From Hyphomonadaceae bacterium UBA1933 (GTDB taxonomy: Bacteria > Pseudomonadota > Alphaproteobacteria > Caulobacterales > Aquidulcibacteraceae): DNA of 64,000 nucleotides. The first letter of the stretch is position 1. Each line of letters opens with the position of its first letter. The notes under the pieces were generated by a model, which did not search any database, was not told the origin of the DNA, and worked only from the letters and a program-made list of their open reading frames with translations. Below are positions 55,939 through 64,000 of this stretch, in pieces. Where the stretch lies: the NCBI GenBank assembly GCA_002337085.1, contig DDFH01000006.1:587098-651097 (forward strand). Reading direction: 5' to 3'. The position numbers were made by a program, and so were the translations under genes.

Positions 55939-56005
55939 ATTTATTTTGAAGAGGCCTGACTGTGCGTCGGGCTTTTGTTTTTTCGTGAATGGCATAAAAA
56001 ACATT

Positions 56006-56407
56006 ATGACCAAATTAATTCTTGTTGTTGCTGCCGCCCTTATTGATGAAAATAACCATGTGCTTTTGGCGCAAAGGCCAAAAGGTAAAAGCCTTGCCGA
56101 CCTTTGGGAGTTTCCAGGAGGTAAAATAGAAGAAGGTGAGCGGCCCGAACAAGCACTTACCCGTGAATTAGAAGAAGAATTGGGAATAAAGGTTAATGAA
56201 AAAAGCTTAATTCCACTAACATTTGTTAGTTTTTGTTATCAAGATTTTCACCTTTTAATGCCACTATGGGCAATCAGGGAATGGAAAGGGGCAATCCATC
56301 CTTATGAACATCAGGCTTTAAGCTGGGTGTCAAAGGAGGAATTTGATAATTTCAACATGCCACCTGCCGATATTCCTTTAAAGGAATTTTTATATAAGTA
56401 TTTGTGA
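56006..56407 (+). CDS. mutT: MutT-like Nudix hydrolase (8-oxo-dGTP diphosphatase)
   Basis: 133 aa from the ATG at 56006 (open frame from 55946). The Nudix box GGKIEEGERPEQALTRELEEELGI, read in two parts, is complete: Gly, Glu and the RExxEE core. The preceding LLAQRPKGKSLADLWEFPG matches the MutT family that hydrolyses 8-oxo-dGTP to prevent mutation. Its stop is 1 base before the pilin ATG. Confidence 0.88.
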   Translation: MTKLILVVAAALIDENNHVLLAQRPKGKSLADLWEFPGGKIEEGERPEQALTRELEEELGIKVNEKSLIPLTFVSFCYQDFHLLMPLWAIREWKGAIHPYEHQALSWVSKEEFDNFNMPPADIPLKEFLYKYL

Positions 56408-56408
56408 T

Positions 56409-56597
56409 ATGGAAAAATTAACGCTGAAACTAAAAGGGTTTTCTAAAGACACGAAGGGCGCAACGGCCATTGAATATGGTCTTATTATCGCCCTTATGGT
56501 TATCGGTATTGTTGCAGGCGTTTCAAATTTTTCTGGTGCAACAACCAATATGTATAATCTTATCACAAATAAAATCTCAAATTCTACTGGTGTTTAA
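56409..56597 (+). CDS. Flp/Fap-type class IVb pilin
   Basis: 62 aa. The prepilin site is G/ATAIEYGLIIALMV: cleavage by a TadV/PilD-like peptidase before ATAIEY exposes a hydrophobic helix that packs in the Flp pilus core. The Glu at position 5 of the mature chain is present. The start is 1 base after the mutT stop and lacks a good ribosome site, suggesting coupled translation. The TadG-like protein at 21.5 kb is the only other Tad-type gene seen, so the rest of the Tad system lies elsewhere. Confidence 0.9.
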   Translation: MEKLTLKLKGFSKDTKGATAIEYGLIIALMVIGIVAGVSNFSGATTNMYNLITNKISNSTGV

Positions 56598-56672
56598 TAA
56601 TCTACTTTTCTAGTGATTTAAGGCTTTTAAAACCCGCAAAATCCATTATGGAATATTGCGGGAGTTTATTTC

Positions 56673-57950
56673 ATGCGAGTTTTGGTAATTGGTTCTGGTG
56701 GGCGTGAACACGCCTTGATTTGGAAAATTTCACAATCAAAATCTGTTAGTTTTTTGTGCGCAGCGCCTGGAAATGCCGGTATTACCAAAATTGCCAAATG
56801 CTTTCCCGTTGATGCCGAAGATGTGGACGGTCTTGTAAAACTTGCCATTGATGAAAAAATTGATCTCGTAGTTGTTGGCCCTGAGGTTGCATTGTCTTTG
56901 GGCGTTGCAGATAAATTACGTGCCTTGGGCATTGCCACTTTTGGTCCTTCAATGGCGGCGGCGCAGTTGGAATCATCCAAGGCATTTTCAAAAGATTTTA
57001 TGGCACGCCAAAATATTCCTACGGCTGCTTATGGCGTATTTACCCAAAGTGATAAGGCAATCCAATTTTTGGAAACCTTATCTGCACCATATGTTTTAAA
57101 GGCATCAGGTCTTGCTGCTGGTAAAGGTGTAGTAATTTCAGAAACCCTTGATCACGCAAAGGCAGAAGTTAATGAAATGCTTTCTGGCAAGTTTGGTCAT
57201 GCCTCTAGTGAGCTTGTAATCGAAGAATTCATGCAAGGCGAAGAGGCAAGCTTTTTCGTACTTTGTAACTCAAAAAACATTATCCCGCTTCCGGTTTGCC
57301 AGGATCATAAACGTGCTTTTGATAATGATGAGGGTCTAAATACTGGGGGAATGGGGGCATATGCACCAACCACATTGGTTGATGAAAATGTAAAAGCCCG
57401 AATTATGAAAGAAATTGTAATTCCATCAGTTGAAGGAATGGCAAAAGAGGGCAATCCATATAATGGCGTGCTTTATGTTGGTCTTATGATTAAAGATGGT
57501 GTGCCGCGCGTGGTTGAATATAACTGCCGCTTTGGTGACCCCGAATGTCAGATTTTAATGCAATTCATGCCTGATAATTTTGCCGAAATTTTGGATAAAA
57601 TTGCGCGTGAAGAAAAGATTGAAACCAAACTAGATTTTACGGGGAAAAGTGCGGTTACAGTGGTTATGGCTGCCAAGGGTTATCCCGAAAATTATGAAAA
57701 AAATGGTACAATTAACAATATTGAAAATGCTGAAAATGAAACTGGCGCTTTTGTATTTCATGCCGGCACAAAGCTTGATGATGCGGGGCAATTGCGCACT
57801 AATGGCGGGAGGGTTTTGAATGTAACTGCAAATGGCGATACATTACAGGACGCACTTGATAAGGCCTATGCGGCAGTTAAAAAAATTGATGCGCCATCAC
57901 TTTTTTATCGAAACGATATTGGGCAAAAGGAAATTCGCCGTAATAAATAA
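56673..57950 (+). CDS. purD: phosphoribosylamine--glycine ligase
   Basis: Second step of purine synthesis, joining glycine to 5-phosphoribosylamine with ATP. The 425-aa ATP-grasp enzyme has RVLVIGSGGREHALIWK at the start, LDLVVVGPE, the ATP-grasp AAGKGVVI, the phrase ALNTGGMGAYAP-like 'LNTGGMGAYAPT', and NCRFGDPE. GGGAG is the ribosome site. Length matches the family (about 425-430). Confidence 0.96.
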   Translation: MRVLVIGSGGREHALIWKISQSKSVSFLCAAPGNAGITKIAKCFPVDAEDVDGLVKLAIDEKIDLVVVGPEVALSLGVADKLRALGIATFGPSMAAAQLESSKAFSKDFMARQNIPTAAYGVFTQSDKAIQFLETLSAPYVLKASGLAAGKGVVISETLDHAKAEVNEMLSGKFGHASSELVIEEFMQGEEASFFVLCNSKNIIPLPVCQDHKRAFDNDEGLNTGGMGAYAPTTLVDENVKARIMKEIVIPSVEGMAKEGNPYNGVLYVGLMIKDGVPRVVEYNCRFGDPECQILMQFMPDNFAEILDKIAREEKIETKLDFTGKSAVTVVMAAKGYPENYEKNGTINNIENAENETGAFVFHAGTKLDDAGQLRTNGGRVLNVTANGDTLQDALDKAYAAVKKIDAPSLFYRNDIGQKEIRRNK

Positions 57951-57960
57951 CCAGATTATT

Positions 57961-57994
57961 AGATAGCCAGTTTTAGATAGCCAGTTTTAGATAG
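57961..57994 (+). repeat. 14-bp tandem repeat upstream of the CorA-like gene
   Basis: AGATAGCCAGTTTT occurs twice in tandem (57961-57974 and 57975-57988), followed by a partial third AGATAG (57989-57994). Confidence 0.8.
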
Positions 57995-58006
57995 TAAGTG
58001 AAAGAC

Positions 58007-58981
58007 ATGATTATTTTTTATCCAAAAACAAATCCATCATTACCAAAAAATGATCTGGAAAATTTGAATAAAAATGATTGTCTTTGGATTGATATTCTTG
58101 GCAATGATGATGCCGAAACCGAAACTGTAGAGAAGATTTTTGGCGTTGATATTGTCACCCAATCGGAAATTCGCGGTATAGAAGAATCTGCACGTTTCTA
58201 TGAGGATGAGGGAAATTTATACCTTAATATTTTCGTTCCTGCCCGTATTGGTGCGCGCCCTTATGAACCAGTTCCCCCAAGCGCGGTTTATCATCGTTCG
58301 ACATTGGGGTTAATCCTAACGCCAAATGCCTTGATTTCTTATCATCAGCATGCATTAAAGGCATTGGAAACCGGCAAAACCCGTGCTTCGGTTCGACTAG
58401 ATGGGGTTAAAACTCCGGCAGATACTTTGCAAGTAATGCTAGAAGCGTTGATTGAACGCCAAGCAGGCTTACTTGCCCGTATTGGCAATGATTTGGACGC
58501 GGTTTCATTGCCAGTTTTGGCAGAAAAACAATTAATAAAGGCCGAACCACGCCTTAAAAAACTTGGGCAATTGGGTGCGCAATTAGCGCTTTGTCGTGAT
58601 TGCTTGTTTGACTTGGCGCGTATGAATGCTTTTCTGCATTCTTATGAAGGAAAATTCGGGTTTAGTCGTGAAGCTTTAACTGCCTTTAAAGATGACATTG
58701 CCGATTTGCTAAATTTAAACCAGTCCCAGACCAATGATTTGACCTTTCTGCTGGATGCTACCCTTGGTCTTATTAACGCCCGCCAGAGCAGTGCTTTAAG
58801 CTTTATGGCGGTGGTTACGTTGCTATTTGCGCCGCCAACCCTTTTGGCATCAATATTCGGTATGAACTTTAGCCATTGGGCAATTTTTAATTCACCCGAA
58901 GGGCATTGGTTCGCACTTATTTTAATGGCTTTTTCGGCTTTGATGGTTTTGCTTATTGCTAAATTGGCGAGGTTGTTTTGA
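58007..58981 (+). CDS. CorA/ZntB-family divalent cation transporter
   Basis: 324 aa from ATG at 58007 (GTG at 57998 is possible). A long cytoplasmic domain (about 1-265) ends in the pore helix. The GMN selectivity motif is present in IFGMNFSHWAIF, and two C-terminal helices (about 268-288 and 302-320) match the family. This group transports Mg, Co, Ni or Zn as a pentamer; the metal cannot be told here. It overlaps ogt by the TGATG junction. Confidence 0.9.
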   Translation: MIIFYPKTNPSLPKNDLENLNKNDCLWIDILGNDDAETETVEKIFGVDIVTQSEIRGIEESARFYEDEGNLYLNIFVPARIGARPYEPVPPSAVYHRSTLGLILTPNALISYHQHALKALETGKTRASVRLDGVKTPADTLQVMLEALIERQAGLLARIGNDLDAVSLPVLAEKQLIKAEPRLKKLGQLGAQLALCRDCLFDLARMNAFLHSYEGKFGFSREALTAFKDDIADLLNLNQSQTNDLTFLLDATLGLINARQSSALSFMAVVTLLFAPPTLLASIFGMNFSHWAIFNSPEGHWFALILMAFSALMVLLIAKLARLF

Positions 58982-59478
58982 TGCAAATATTTAAATCTGA
59001 ATATAGTGCCCCTTTTGGCAAAATCCATTTATTCTATGATGCTGATGACGTGGTGTATGTCCTTGGCTTTGGTGAAGATTACAAAAATTATTTTGATAAT
59101 GCGTTTGGCAAAAATAAATATGAAATTATTGCGGCACCGCTTATTCTAATGCTAAAAACCGCGCTTGATGCCTATTTTAAAGGCGCAAAGAATGCTTTCG
59201 ATAATATCAAATTAAAAACTTTTGGTACGTCGTTTCAACAAAAGGCATGGGATGCCATGAAAACAATTTCCTATGGCGAAACCATATCATACCAACAAGA
59301 AGCCAAAATCGCAGGGAATATAAAGGCCGTGCGTGCCATTGGTGGCGCAAACAATAAAAACCCAATTGCCATAATAATACCTTGCCACCGTGTGATTGGA
59401 AAAAATGGCAAAATGGTCGGTTATGGTGGCGGCTTGCCAATCAAAGAGTGGCTTTTACGACACGAAAAACAACAATGA
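58981..59478 (+). CDS. ogt: methylated-DNA--protein-cysteine methyltransferase
   Basis: 165 aa from the ATG at 58981. Repairs O6-alkylguanine by transferring the alkyl group to its own Cys. The active-site motif PCHRV with NGKMVGYGGGLPIKEWLL follows the DNA-binding helix-turn-helix SYGETISYQQ...AVRAIGGANNKNPIAIIIPCHRV. The gene shares bases with its neighbours at both ends, making a corA-ogt-ABC unit. Confidence 0.92.
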   Translation: MQIFKSEYSAPFGKIHLFYDADDVVYVLGFGEDYKNYFDNAFGKNKYEIIAAPLILMLKTALDAYFKGAKNAFDNIKLKTFGTSFQQKAWDAMKTISYGETISYQQEAKIAGNIKAVRAIGGANNKNPIAIIIPCHRVIGKNGKMVGYGGGLPIKEWLLRHEKQQ

Positions 59479-60275
59479 CAAAAACACCAATCTTACAATT
59501 TGAAAATGTAAACCTTCGTTATTTTGAGACCGAGGTTTTGAGAAATATTGACCTTGTAATTGCCGATGGCGAACATTGTGCAATTCTTGGTCCCAATGGT
59601 TCGGGTAAATCAACACTTATTAAATTAATTAGTAGCGAGCTTTATCCATCAATAGTGCCTGATTTTTCTGAACGTAAAATATTGGGTGAAGATGCGTGGA
59701 ATATTGCCGAATTGCGCCGCTATATTGGTATAGTAACCAATGATTTACACAATTCATTCAGCGTTGATGGTGGAAACTTGACTGGACTTGAAACGGTCAT
59801 GAGTGGTTTTTTTGGGACATTGGGGCTTTTCCCGCACCAAATTATAAAGCAAGGTTATGAAGATAAGGCGAAATTAGCACTAAAACGTCTTGGCATCGAA
59901 CGCCTGTCGGGTCAGAAAATTGGTACAATGTCCACCGGCGAATTACGGAAATGCCTTGTGGCACGGGCATTGGTTCACCCAGTTCGCGCTATATTGCTTG
60001 ATGAGCCAACGGTTGGCCTTGATATAAAGGCGCAGCTTGATTTTATTGAAATGATGCGCGCCCTTGCCAATGATGGCACGACAGTAATTCTTATTACCCA
60101 CCATATTGAAGAAGTGTTTGAAGAAATTTCAAAAGTGCTTTTAATCAAGGATGGTCGTATCTTTACCCAAGGCGAAAAGCACGATGTTTTAACCGCCGCC
60201 AATTTATCACAGGTGTTTGATATAAATCTTATGCTACACCACAAAAATGGGCGTTATAGTGTCGAAGTAAAATAA
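59475..60275 (+). CDS. stand-alone ABC ATPase (ModF/YlmA-like)
   Basis: 266 aa from the ATG at 59475, in ATGA overlap with ogt; the frame is open from 59382. Walker A LGPNGSGKSTLIK, signature MSTGELRKCLVARAL, Walker B AILLDEPTVGLD and switch LITHHIEEV are present. The resemblance is to YlmA or ModF-type ATPases that do not have a fixed permease, and none is adjacent. The substrate or function is unknown. Confidence 0.87.
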   Translation: MTKTPILQFENVNLRYFETEVLRNIDLVIADGEHCAILGPNGSGKSTLIKLISSELYPSIVPDFSERKILGEDAWNIAELRRYIGIVTNDLHNSFSVDGGNLTGLETVMSGFFGTLGLFPHQIIKQGYEDKAKLALKRLGIERLSGQKIGTMSTGELRKCLVARALVHPVRAILLDEPTVGLDIKAQLDFIEMMRALANDGTTVILITHHIEEVFEEISKVLLIKDGRIFTQGEKHDVLTAANLSQVFDINLMLHHKNGRYSVEVK

Positions 60276-60277
60276 AA

Positions 60278-60856
60278 TTACTTACGCTCTTCCCAATTGG
60301 GAACGGCACCTTCAAGCTGGGCAACGTCAGAAAAATCATTCCAAACATAGGCAATTGACACAAGTTTACCATTTTCAAGGGTATCTTCACGACGACCAGA
60401 AGGCGCTGCCCCTAAATCTTCACAGAAATTGCAACCCTGCACATTGTCTTCGGCAACCCATGTGCCACCGGTAAATAGGCCACGACTAATAAGCCAGCGT
60501 GAAACCGCAAGCATTAATGCCTTGCCAAGACCATAGCCTTGATGGTCGCGGCGCAAATATAATTCGAAAATTTCGCCTTGCCCAAGAATTTTTTGCGCCC
60601 GCTGATTGGTTGCACCACAGGAAGCAAAGCCAATAATTTCATTATCTTCGTTTTCGATTACGAAAATTGCACGGTCTGCATCATTAATTTGTTCAATAAA
60701 ATCACTGCGCCATTTTTTAAGTGCCGACTCAAAAGTGATTTCAGCAAGATCTTTGGTGTGCAAAATATCAGAATAGGTCTCGTGCCAGCATTTCACATAA
60801 GCCCGCGCGAGATTGTCAATATCATTAACATTGGCATTTCTAAGAACAAACTTCAT
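60278..60856 (-). CDS. GNAT-family N-acetyltransferase
   Basis: 192 aa. The acetyl-CoA loop reads ELYLRRDHQGYGLGKALM (R/Q-x-x-G-x-G/A) with the family's preceding strand EIFELYL. The C-terminal region GGTWVAEDNVQGCNFCEDLGAAP matches the GNAT pattern with an 'N..a..fYe.lGF'-like end. Two Cys lie there. The substrate is unknown. It converges on the ABC ATPase with 2 bases between stops. Confidence 0.85.
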   Translation of the reverse strand: MKFVLRNANVNDIDNLARAYVKCWHETYSDILHTKDLAEITFESALKKWRSDFIEQINDADRAIFVIENEDNEIIGFASCGATNQRAQKILGQGEIFELYLRRDHQGYGLGKALMLAVSRWLISRGLFTGGTWVAEDNVQGCNFCEDLGAAPSGRREDTLENGKLVSIAYVWNDFSDVAQLEGAVPNWEERK

Positions 60857-60956
60857 AATGACAGACTTCTTTCATTCTTCAAATTTTGCAAGAATATAAT
60901 AAATCTTACTCTAATTTATTAAGATATTGGTCTTATTTGCCAAATATTCAAGCACA

Positions 60957-61418
60957 CTATTTGCGTTTTTTCGCAAAAAAAGATTTTAGCAGTTCCGAAC
61001 ATTCATTTTCCAATATGCCGCCAACGATCTCTGGGCGGTGGTGGCATTGGGGGGACGAAAAGAATTTTACGCCATTTTCAACCGCGCCTCCCTTTTTATC
61101 ATATGCACCAAAAATAATGGTTTTTATGCGTGCAAAGGATATTGCACCGGCGCACATTGTGCATGGCTCAAGTGTAACATAAAGGCATAATTCGGGTTTT
61201 AGACGATAGTTTTCAAATTTTTGTGCTGCCGCTCGCATTGCAATAACTTCGGCATGTGCGGTGGGGTCATGGGCCTTGATGGGTTGATTATAACCGCGTG
61301 CGATTATTTCACCGCTTTGAGAATCAACAATGATGGCGCCAATTGGCACTTCGCCAATATCTTCTGCCTTCTTTGCTTCTTGTATGGCAAGGCGCATAAA
61401 TTCAATATGTTTATCCAT
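60957..61418 (-). CDS. tadA: tRNA-specific adenosine deaminase TadA
   Basis: 153 aa from the ATG at 61418, with GGGAA upstream. It deaminates A34 to inosine in tRNA-Arg(ACG), a tRNA present in this window at 30505-30581. The zinc/catalytic motif is intact: HAEVIAM (His-Ala-Glu) and PCTMCAGAI (PCxxC). The start of the body EAKKAEDIGEVPIGAI is typical. It lies back to back with rluB. Confidence 0.93.
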   Translation of the reverse strand: MDKHIEFMRLAIQEAKKAEDIGEVPIGAIIVDSQSGEIIARGYNQPIKAHDPTAHAEVIAMRAAAQKFENYRLKPELCLYVTLEPCTMCAGAISFARIKTIIFGAYDKKGGAVENGVKFFSSPQCHHRPEIVGGILENECSELLKSFFAKKRK

Positions 61419-61490
61419 CTTTATTCCCATAACAAAAAACATTATAGAAAACAAACCACCTGTGAAGGGCGTGTTCTGAAAGGATAGAAA

Positions 61491-62324
61491 ATGGAAAAAG
61501 AATTTAGTGGTGAGAGAATTGCCAAAACCATGGCACGTGCCGGCGTTTGTTCGCGCCGTGAAGCCGAAAAAATCATCGAAGAAGGCCGTGTAAAAGTAAA
61601 TGGCAAAGTTATTACTTCGCCCGCACTAAATGTTACCGATGATGATAAAATAATGGTCGATGACAAACCATTGGCACAAAAAGAAGTAACCCGCCTTTGG
61701 GTTTATCATAAGCCACCTGGCCTTGTTACCACCCATTCAGATCCCGATGGCAGACCAACAGTTTTCCAAAATTTACCGTCAGATTTAGGGCGTGTGATTT
61801 CTGTTGGTCGTCTCGATTTAACTTCTGAAGGCCTATTGCTTTTAACCAATGACGGCGAATTGGCACGTCTTTTGGAATTGCCGCGCTCGGGTATTGAACG
61901 GATTTACCGCGCCCGTGCTTTTGGCGATATTACCCAAGAAAAGCTCAATACGCTGCAAGATGGTATCGAAGTTGATGGGGTTCATTATGGTTCGATCGAT
62001 GCAATTCTTGAACGTGATGCCACAAAAAATGCGTGGATTCGCGTTGTTTTGCGCGAAGGCAAAAACCGTGAAATTCGTAAAGTTCTTGCCGCACTTGGGT
62101 TGCAGGTTAACCGCCTTATTCGCGTTAAATATGGTGATTTTGAACTTGGCGCATTAGAGCGTGGTGAAATGTCCGAAGTGCCGCAGCAAAAGGTCAAAAA
62201 GACTTTTGCAAAACTTGCTCAGGCAATTAAGTCTGCACCTACGCCATCTCGTCCTTTTTCTTTCAAGAAATCAGGGAAAAGTTTTAAAAATAATTCCAAA
62301 AGAACTACAAAAAACAATAAATAG
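61491..62324 (+). CDS. rluB: 23S rRNA pseudouridine synthase (RluB/RsuA-like)
   Basis: 277 aa. The N-terminal S4 RNA-binding domain (ERIAKTMARAGVCSRREAEKIIEEGRVKVNG, in pieces) is followed by the catalytic domain with GRLDLTSEGLLLLTNDG, the catalytic Asp in GRLD. The C-terminal tail from about residue 235 is Lys/Ser-rich (FKKSGKSFKNNSKRT). It probably makes Psi2605 in 23S rRNA. The tail-coding DNA overlaps the CPBP gene end by 106 bp. Confidence 0.93.
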   Translation: MEKEFSGERIAKTMARAGVCSRREAEKIIEEGRVKVNGKVITSPALNVTDDDKIMVDDKPLAQKEVTRLWVYHKPPGLVTTHSDPDGRPTVFQNLPSDLGRVISVGRLDLTSEGLLLLTNDGELARLLELPRSGIERIYRARAFGDITQEKLNTLQDGIEVDGVHYGSIDAILERDATKNAWIRVVLREGKNREIRKVLAALGLQVNRLIRVKYGDFELGALERGEMSEVPQQKVKKTFAKLAQAIKSAPTPSRPFSFKKSGKSFKNNSKRTTKNNK

Positions 62325-63187
62325 ACAATTCCGCCAAAATAGGCTTCGTCACCAATTACTTTATTGTCCATTTGTCCAATAATTGCGCCAACCATGAAAT
62401 TGTTCAATATGTGCGCACCCATTGATAATTCAATGCCATTGGTGCGCCATGTTGAATAGGCAAAGGATAGGCCCATACATGCGGTCATCAAAAGCACACT
62501 TTTATCAATACCTGGCTGAAAGTGTAGCATACCGAAAACGCCATTGGATATAATTGCCGCAAGCCATATTGGTGCCTTTAGCCTTCTCAAATGCTGCATA
62601 AATCCAGCGCGGATAAAGACTTCTTCAAAAGTTGATTGCACACCAAAGGCAAGCAAATAAAGTGGCAATAAAATTATATAATGACCAAAGCCCAATGAAT
62701 TATATCTTGTCGTCATTACCGCAAAACTATTTTCACCTGCAACAAGTGATAATAGTGATGAAATAATAATTATAAGCGGGGCAATCGCGGCACCCAAAAA
62801 GAATAATTTCAAGCGAAAATGGCTTGCGCCACTGAAAAGGGTCAAAATCGGCAATTTTTCAAAAACTTTGCGCCATAAAATCGTGGTCAAAAGCCCAATT
62901 CCGAATGAAAAGAATAAAACAAAAACTGCAAACCTTATTTCGGCAGCAAAATCACCTTGCGGAATTTTGGCAAGATTGCTTACTTTTTCCATAAACTCAA
63001 TTTGATTAAATGGAATGCCACTTTTCAATGATGGCATCATTTCATAAATCGCGAGTCCAAGAATTGCCGCTACTTGTGCCAAATTCCACAAAACAAAAAT
63101 TACAATCAGGCTTGCAAGCATAAGGGCAAAGGCGGTTGCAAAATTGCGCGGTCTTTGATTTTTAAGGACGTCTTCAAACTTGTTCAT
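62219..63187 (-). CDS. CPBP-family intramembrane metalloprotease
   Basis: 322 aa with about seven to eight membrane helices. The ABI/CPBP motifs are in order: EEVFIRAGFMQHL (EExxxR), NGVFGMLHF (FxxxH) and MGAHILNNFM (HxxxN), which form the intramembrane metal site of Rce1/CAAX-type proteases. The first ATG overlaps the comF end by 14 bases. Its 3' end overlaps rluB tail-to-tail. The substrate is unknown. Confidence 0.9.
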   Translation of the reverse strand: MNKFEDVLKNQRPRNFATAFALMLASLIVIFVLWNLAQVAAILGLAIYEMMPSLKSGIPFNQIEFMEKVSNLAKIPQGDFAAEIRFAVFVLFFSFGIGLLTTILWRKVFEKLPILTLFSGASHFRLKLFFLGAAIAPLIIIISSLLSLVAGENSFAVMTTRYNSLGFGHYIILLPLYLLAFGVQSTFEEVFIRAGFMQHLRRLKAPIWLAAIISNGVFGMLHFQPGIDKSVLLMTACMGLSFAYSTWRTNGIELSMGAHILNNFMVGAIIGQMDNKVIGDEAYFGGIVYLLFFVVLLELFLKLFPDFLKEKGRDGVGADLIA

Positions 63188-63935
63188 ATATTATGCCCGC
63201 TGTCATCTCTGGCTCATTGGAATTGTTGTGAGAATTAACCCGCATAAGGGTTAGGACGTCAATTCTTTTTGCCCCCGCACGCTTTAATGCCTTAGCACAT
63301 GCATTTATGGTCGCGCCCGTGGTAAATACATCATCAATTAATAAAATACTCTTACCCGTAACAGTTTTTTGCACTGAAAATGCGGCTTTTACGTTATTTT
63401 TTCGCCCGATTTGGCTTAGGCCATTTTGTGATGGCGTGTTTTTGGTGCGTTTAAGGGTAAAGGCATCAAAATCTTTGTTTAAAATTTTAGCTAATTCCTG
63501 TCCTAGCCAGACTGATTGGTTAAAACCGCGTTCAAAAAGACGTTTTCTGTGTATTGGTACGGGAATTATGACATCTGCTAATTCAGGATTAAGTGCGCAA
63601 TCGCGCATCATGGCGGCAAAAGTCTTAACACCATCGCGCCGACCCGCATGTTTTAATTGCAATATCAATTGCTTTGAATTTTCGTCGTATGAAAGTGGTG
63701 CGCGCGCACTGTCAAAAAATGGTGGTTCTGCAAGGCATTGCCCACATATTGTTTCGGGATTGGGTGCGTCATTTAATTTAACCCCGCAGCAATAGCATTT
63801 TGCGCCATAGTTAAAGTTTAGCTTTTGCCATTTTTCAATTTCAATCGTGCCATTAACCTTAACTCTAGTATCACTAAGCAGTGACATAGGTGGCCAGATC
63901 AGGTCGATAATAGTGTTAAAAAATGCAAATTTCAT
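63174..63935 (-). CDS. ComF-family phosphoribosyltransferase-like protein
   Basis: 253 aa. The N-terminal zinc-binding pattern has two Cys pairs (CYCCGVKL and ICGQCLAEPP). The phosphoribosyltransferase domain has ILLIDDVFTTGATINACAKAL, with the acidic pair and loop that binds PRPP, and an upstream HRKRLFERGFNQ. ComF proteins take part in DNA uptake in naturally competent bacteria; the biochemical step is not settled. It is probably cotranscribed with the CPBP gene. Confidence 0.9.
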   Translation of the reverse strand: MKFAFFNTIIDLIWPPMSLLSDTRVKVNGTIEIEKWQKLNFNYGAKCYCCGVKLNDAPNPETICGQCLAEPPFFDSARAPLSYDENSKQLILQLKHAGRRDGVKTFAAMMRDCALNPELADVIIPVPIHRKRLFERGFNQSVWLGQELAKILNKDFDAFTLKRTKNTPSQNGLSQIGRKNNVKAAFSVQKTVTGKSILLIDDVFTTGATINACAKALKRAGAKRIDVLTLMRVNSHNNSNEPEMTAGIIYEQV

Positions 63936-64000
63936 AATTTTATGATTTTACCTGCGTAACAAATATGTCTATTAGCAAAATATGGCATTGGGGGCATCCG

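Overview
The window is a dense, AT-rich bacterial chromosome segment with 66 supported protein genes, one tRNA gene and one riboswitch. Gene order and families point to a free-living alphaproteobacterium: metX-metW, fabA-fabB, the rpmH-rnpA-yidC-engB cluster, ffh-rpsP-rimM, a class I NrdA ending in a CxxC tail, and a CheY-like regulator with a Gly-Pro-Cys-Arg-Arg-Arg tail motif. I cannot assign a genus. I see no prophage, insertion sequence, CRISPR array or rRNA operon.

Layout. Positions 1-5.4 kb hold accessory genes (a hydrolase fragment, a possible cysteine-peptidase-fold membrane protein, a phosphatase-like protein without its catalytic Cys, a lipoprotein, a secreted protein) and nrdA under an NrdR box. 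From 5.4 to 11.1 kb a minus-strand block carries metX-metW-rpe-tkt-fba (methionine and sugar-phosphate metabolism). From 11.2 to 14.6 kb lie a response regulator, an SH3 protein and fabA-fabB, then a 38-residue protein that is half acidic. From 15.0 to 19.8 kb a tightly coupled operon encodes a Gld-type ABC system and an ArnT-like glycosyltransferase. hemN, a TadG-like vWA protein, a LuxR solo, a phosphatase-hxlR pair divergent from gst, amn and a multi-PAS hybrid kinase follow up to 30.1 kb.

From 30.5 to 38.6 kb are tRNA-Arg(ACG), a membrane protein, a Fur/Zur regulator, ffh-rpsP-rimM (without trmD-rplS), a TetR-like protein, rph, a repeat-rich 0.5 kb gap and mtaB. A TPP riboswitch precedes thiC at 39.8 kb. 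From 42.7 to 45.6 kb two soluble CZB chemoreceptors share a nearly identical 644-bp core. The rpmH-rnpA-yidC-engB cluster starts at 46.8 kb. From 50.6 to 55.9 kb is a probable phosphate-starvation island: Pho-box-like repeats, an uncommon PhnC-PhnD fusion, PhnE, a phosphate-type porin and a lipoprotein PstS. The rest (56-64 kb) is mutT, an Flp pilin, purD, a CorA-like transporter, ogt, an ABC ATPase, a GNAT enzyme, tadA, rluB, a CPBP protease and comF.

The most unusual feature is the PhnC-PhnD fusion: the ATPase is joined through one membrane helix to its own periplasmic binding domain. The porin would admit the phosphorus compound through the outer membrane, the tethered PhnD domain or lipid-anchored PstS would capture it, and PhnE would move it inward. 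Other leads are the paired chemoreceptors with a shared palindromic upstream motif, the acidic microprotein, and the structured gap at 36.5-37.0 kb. All functions are inferred from sequence reading alone.
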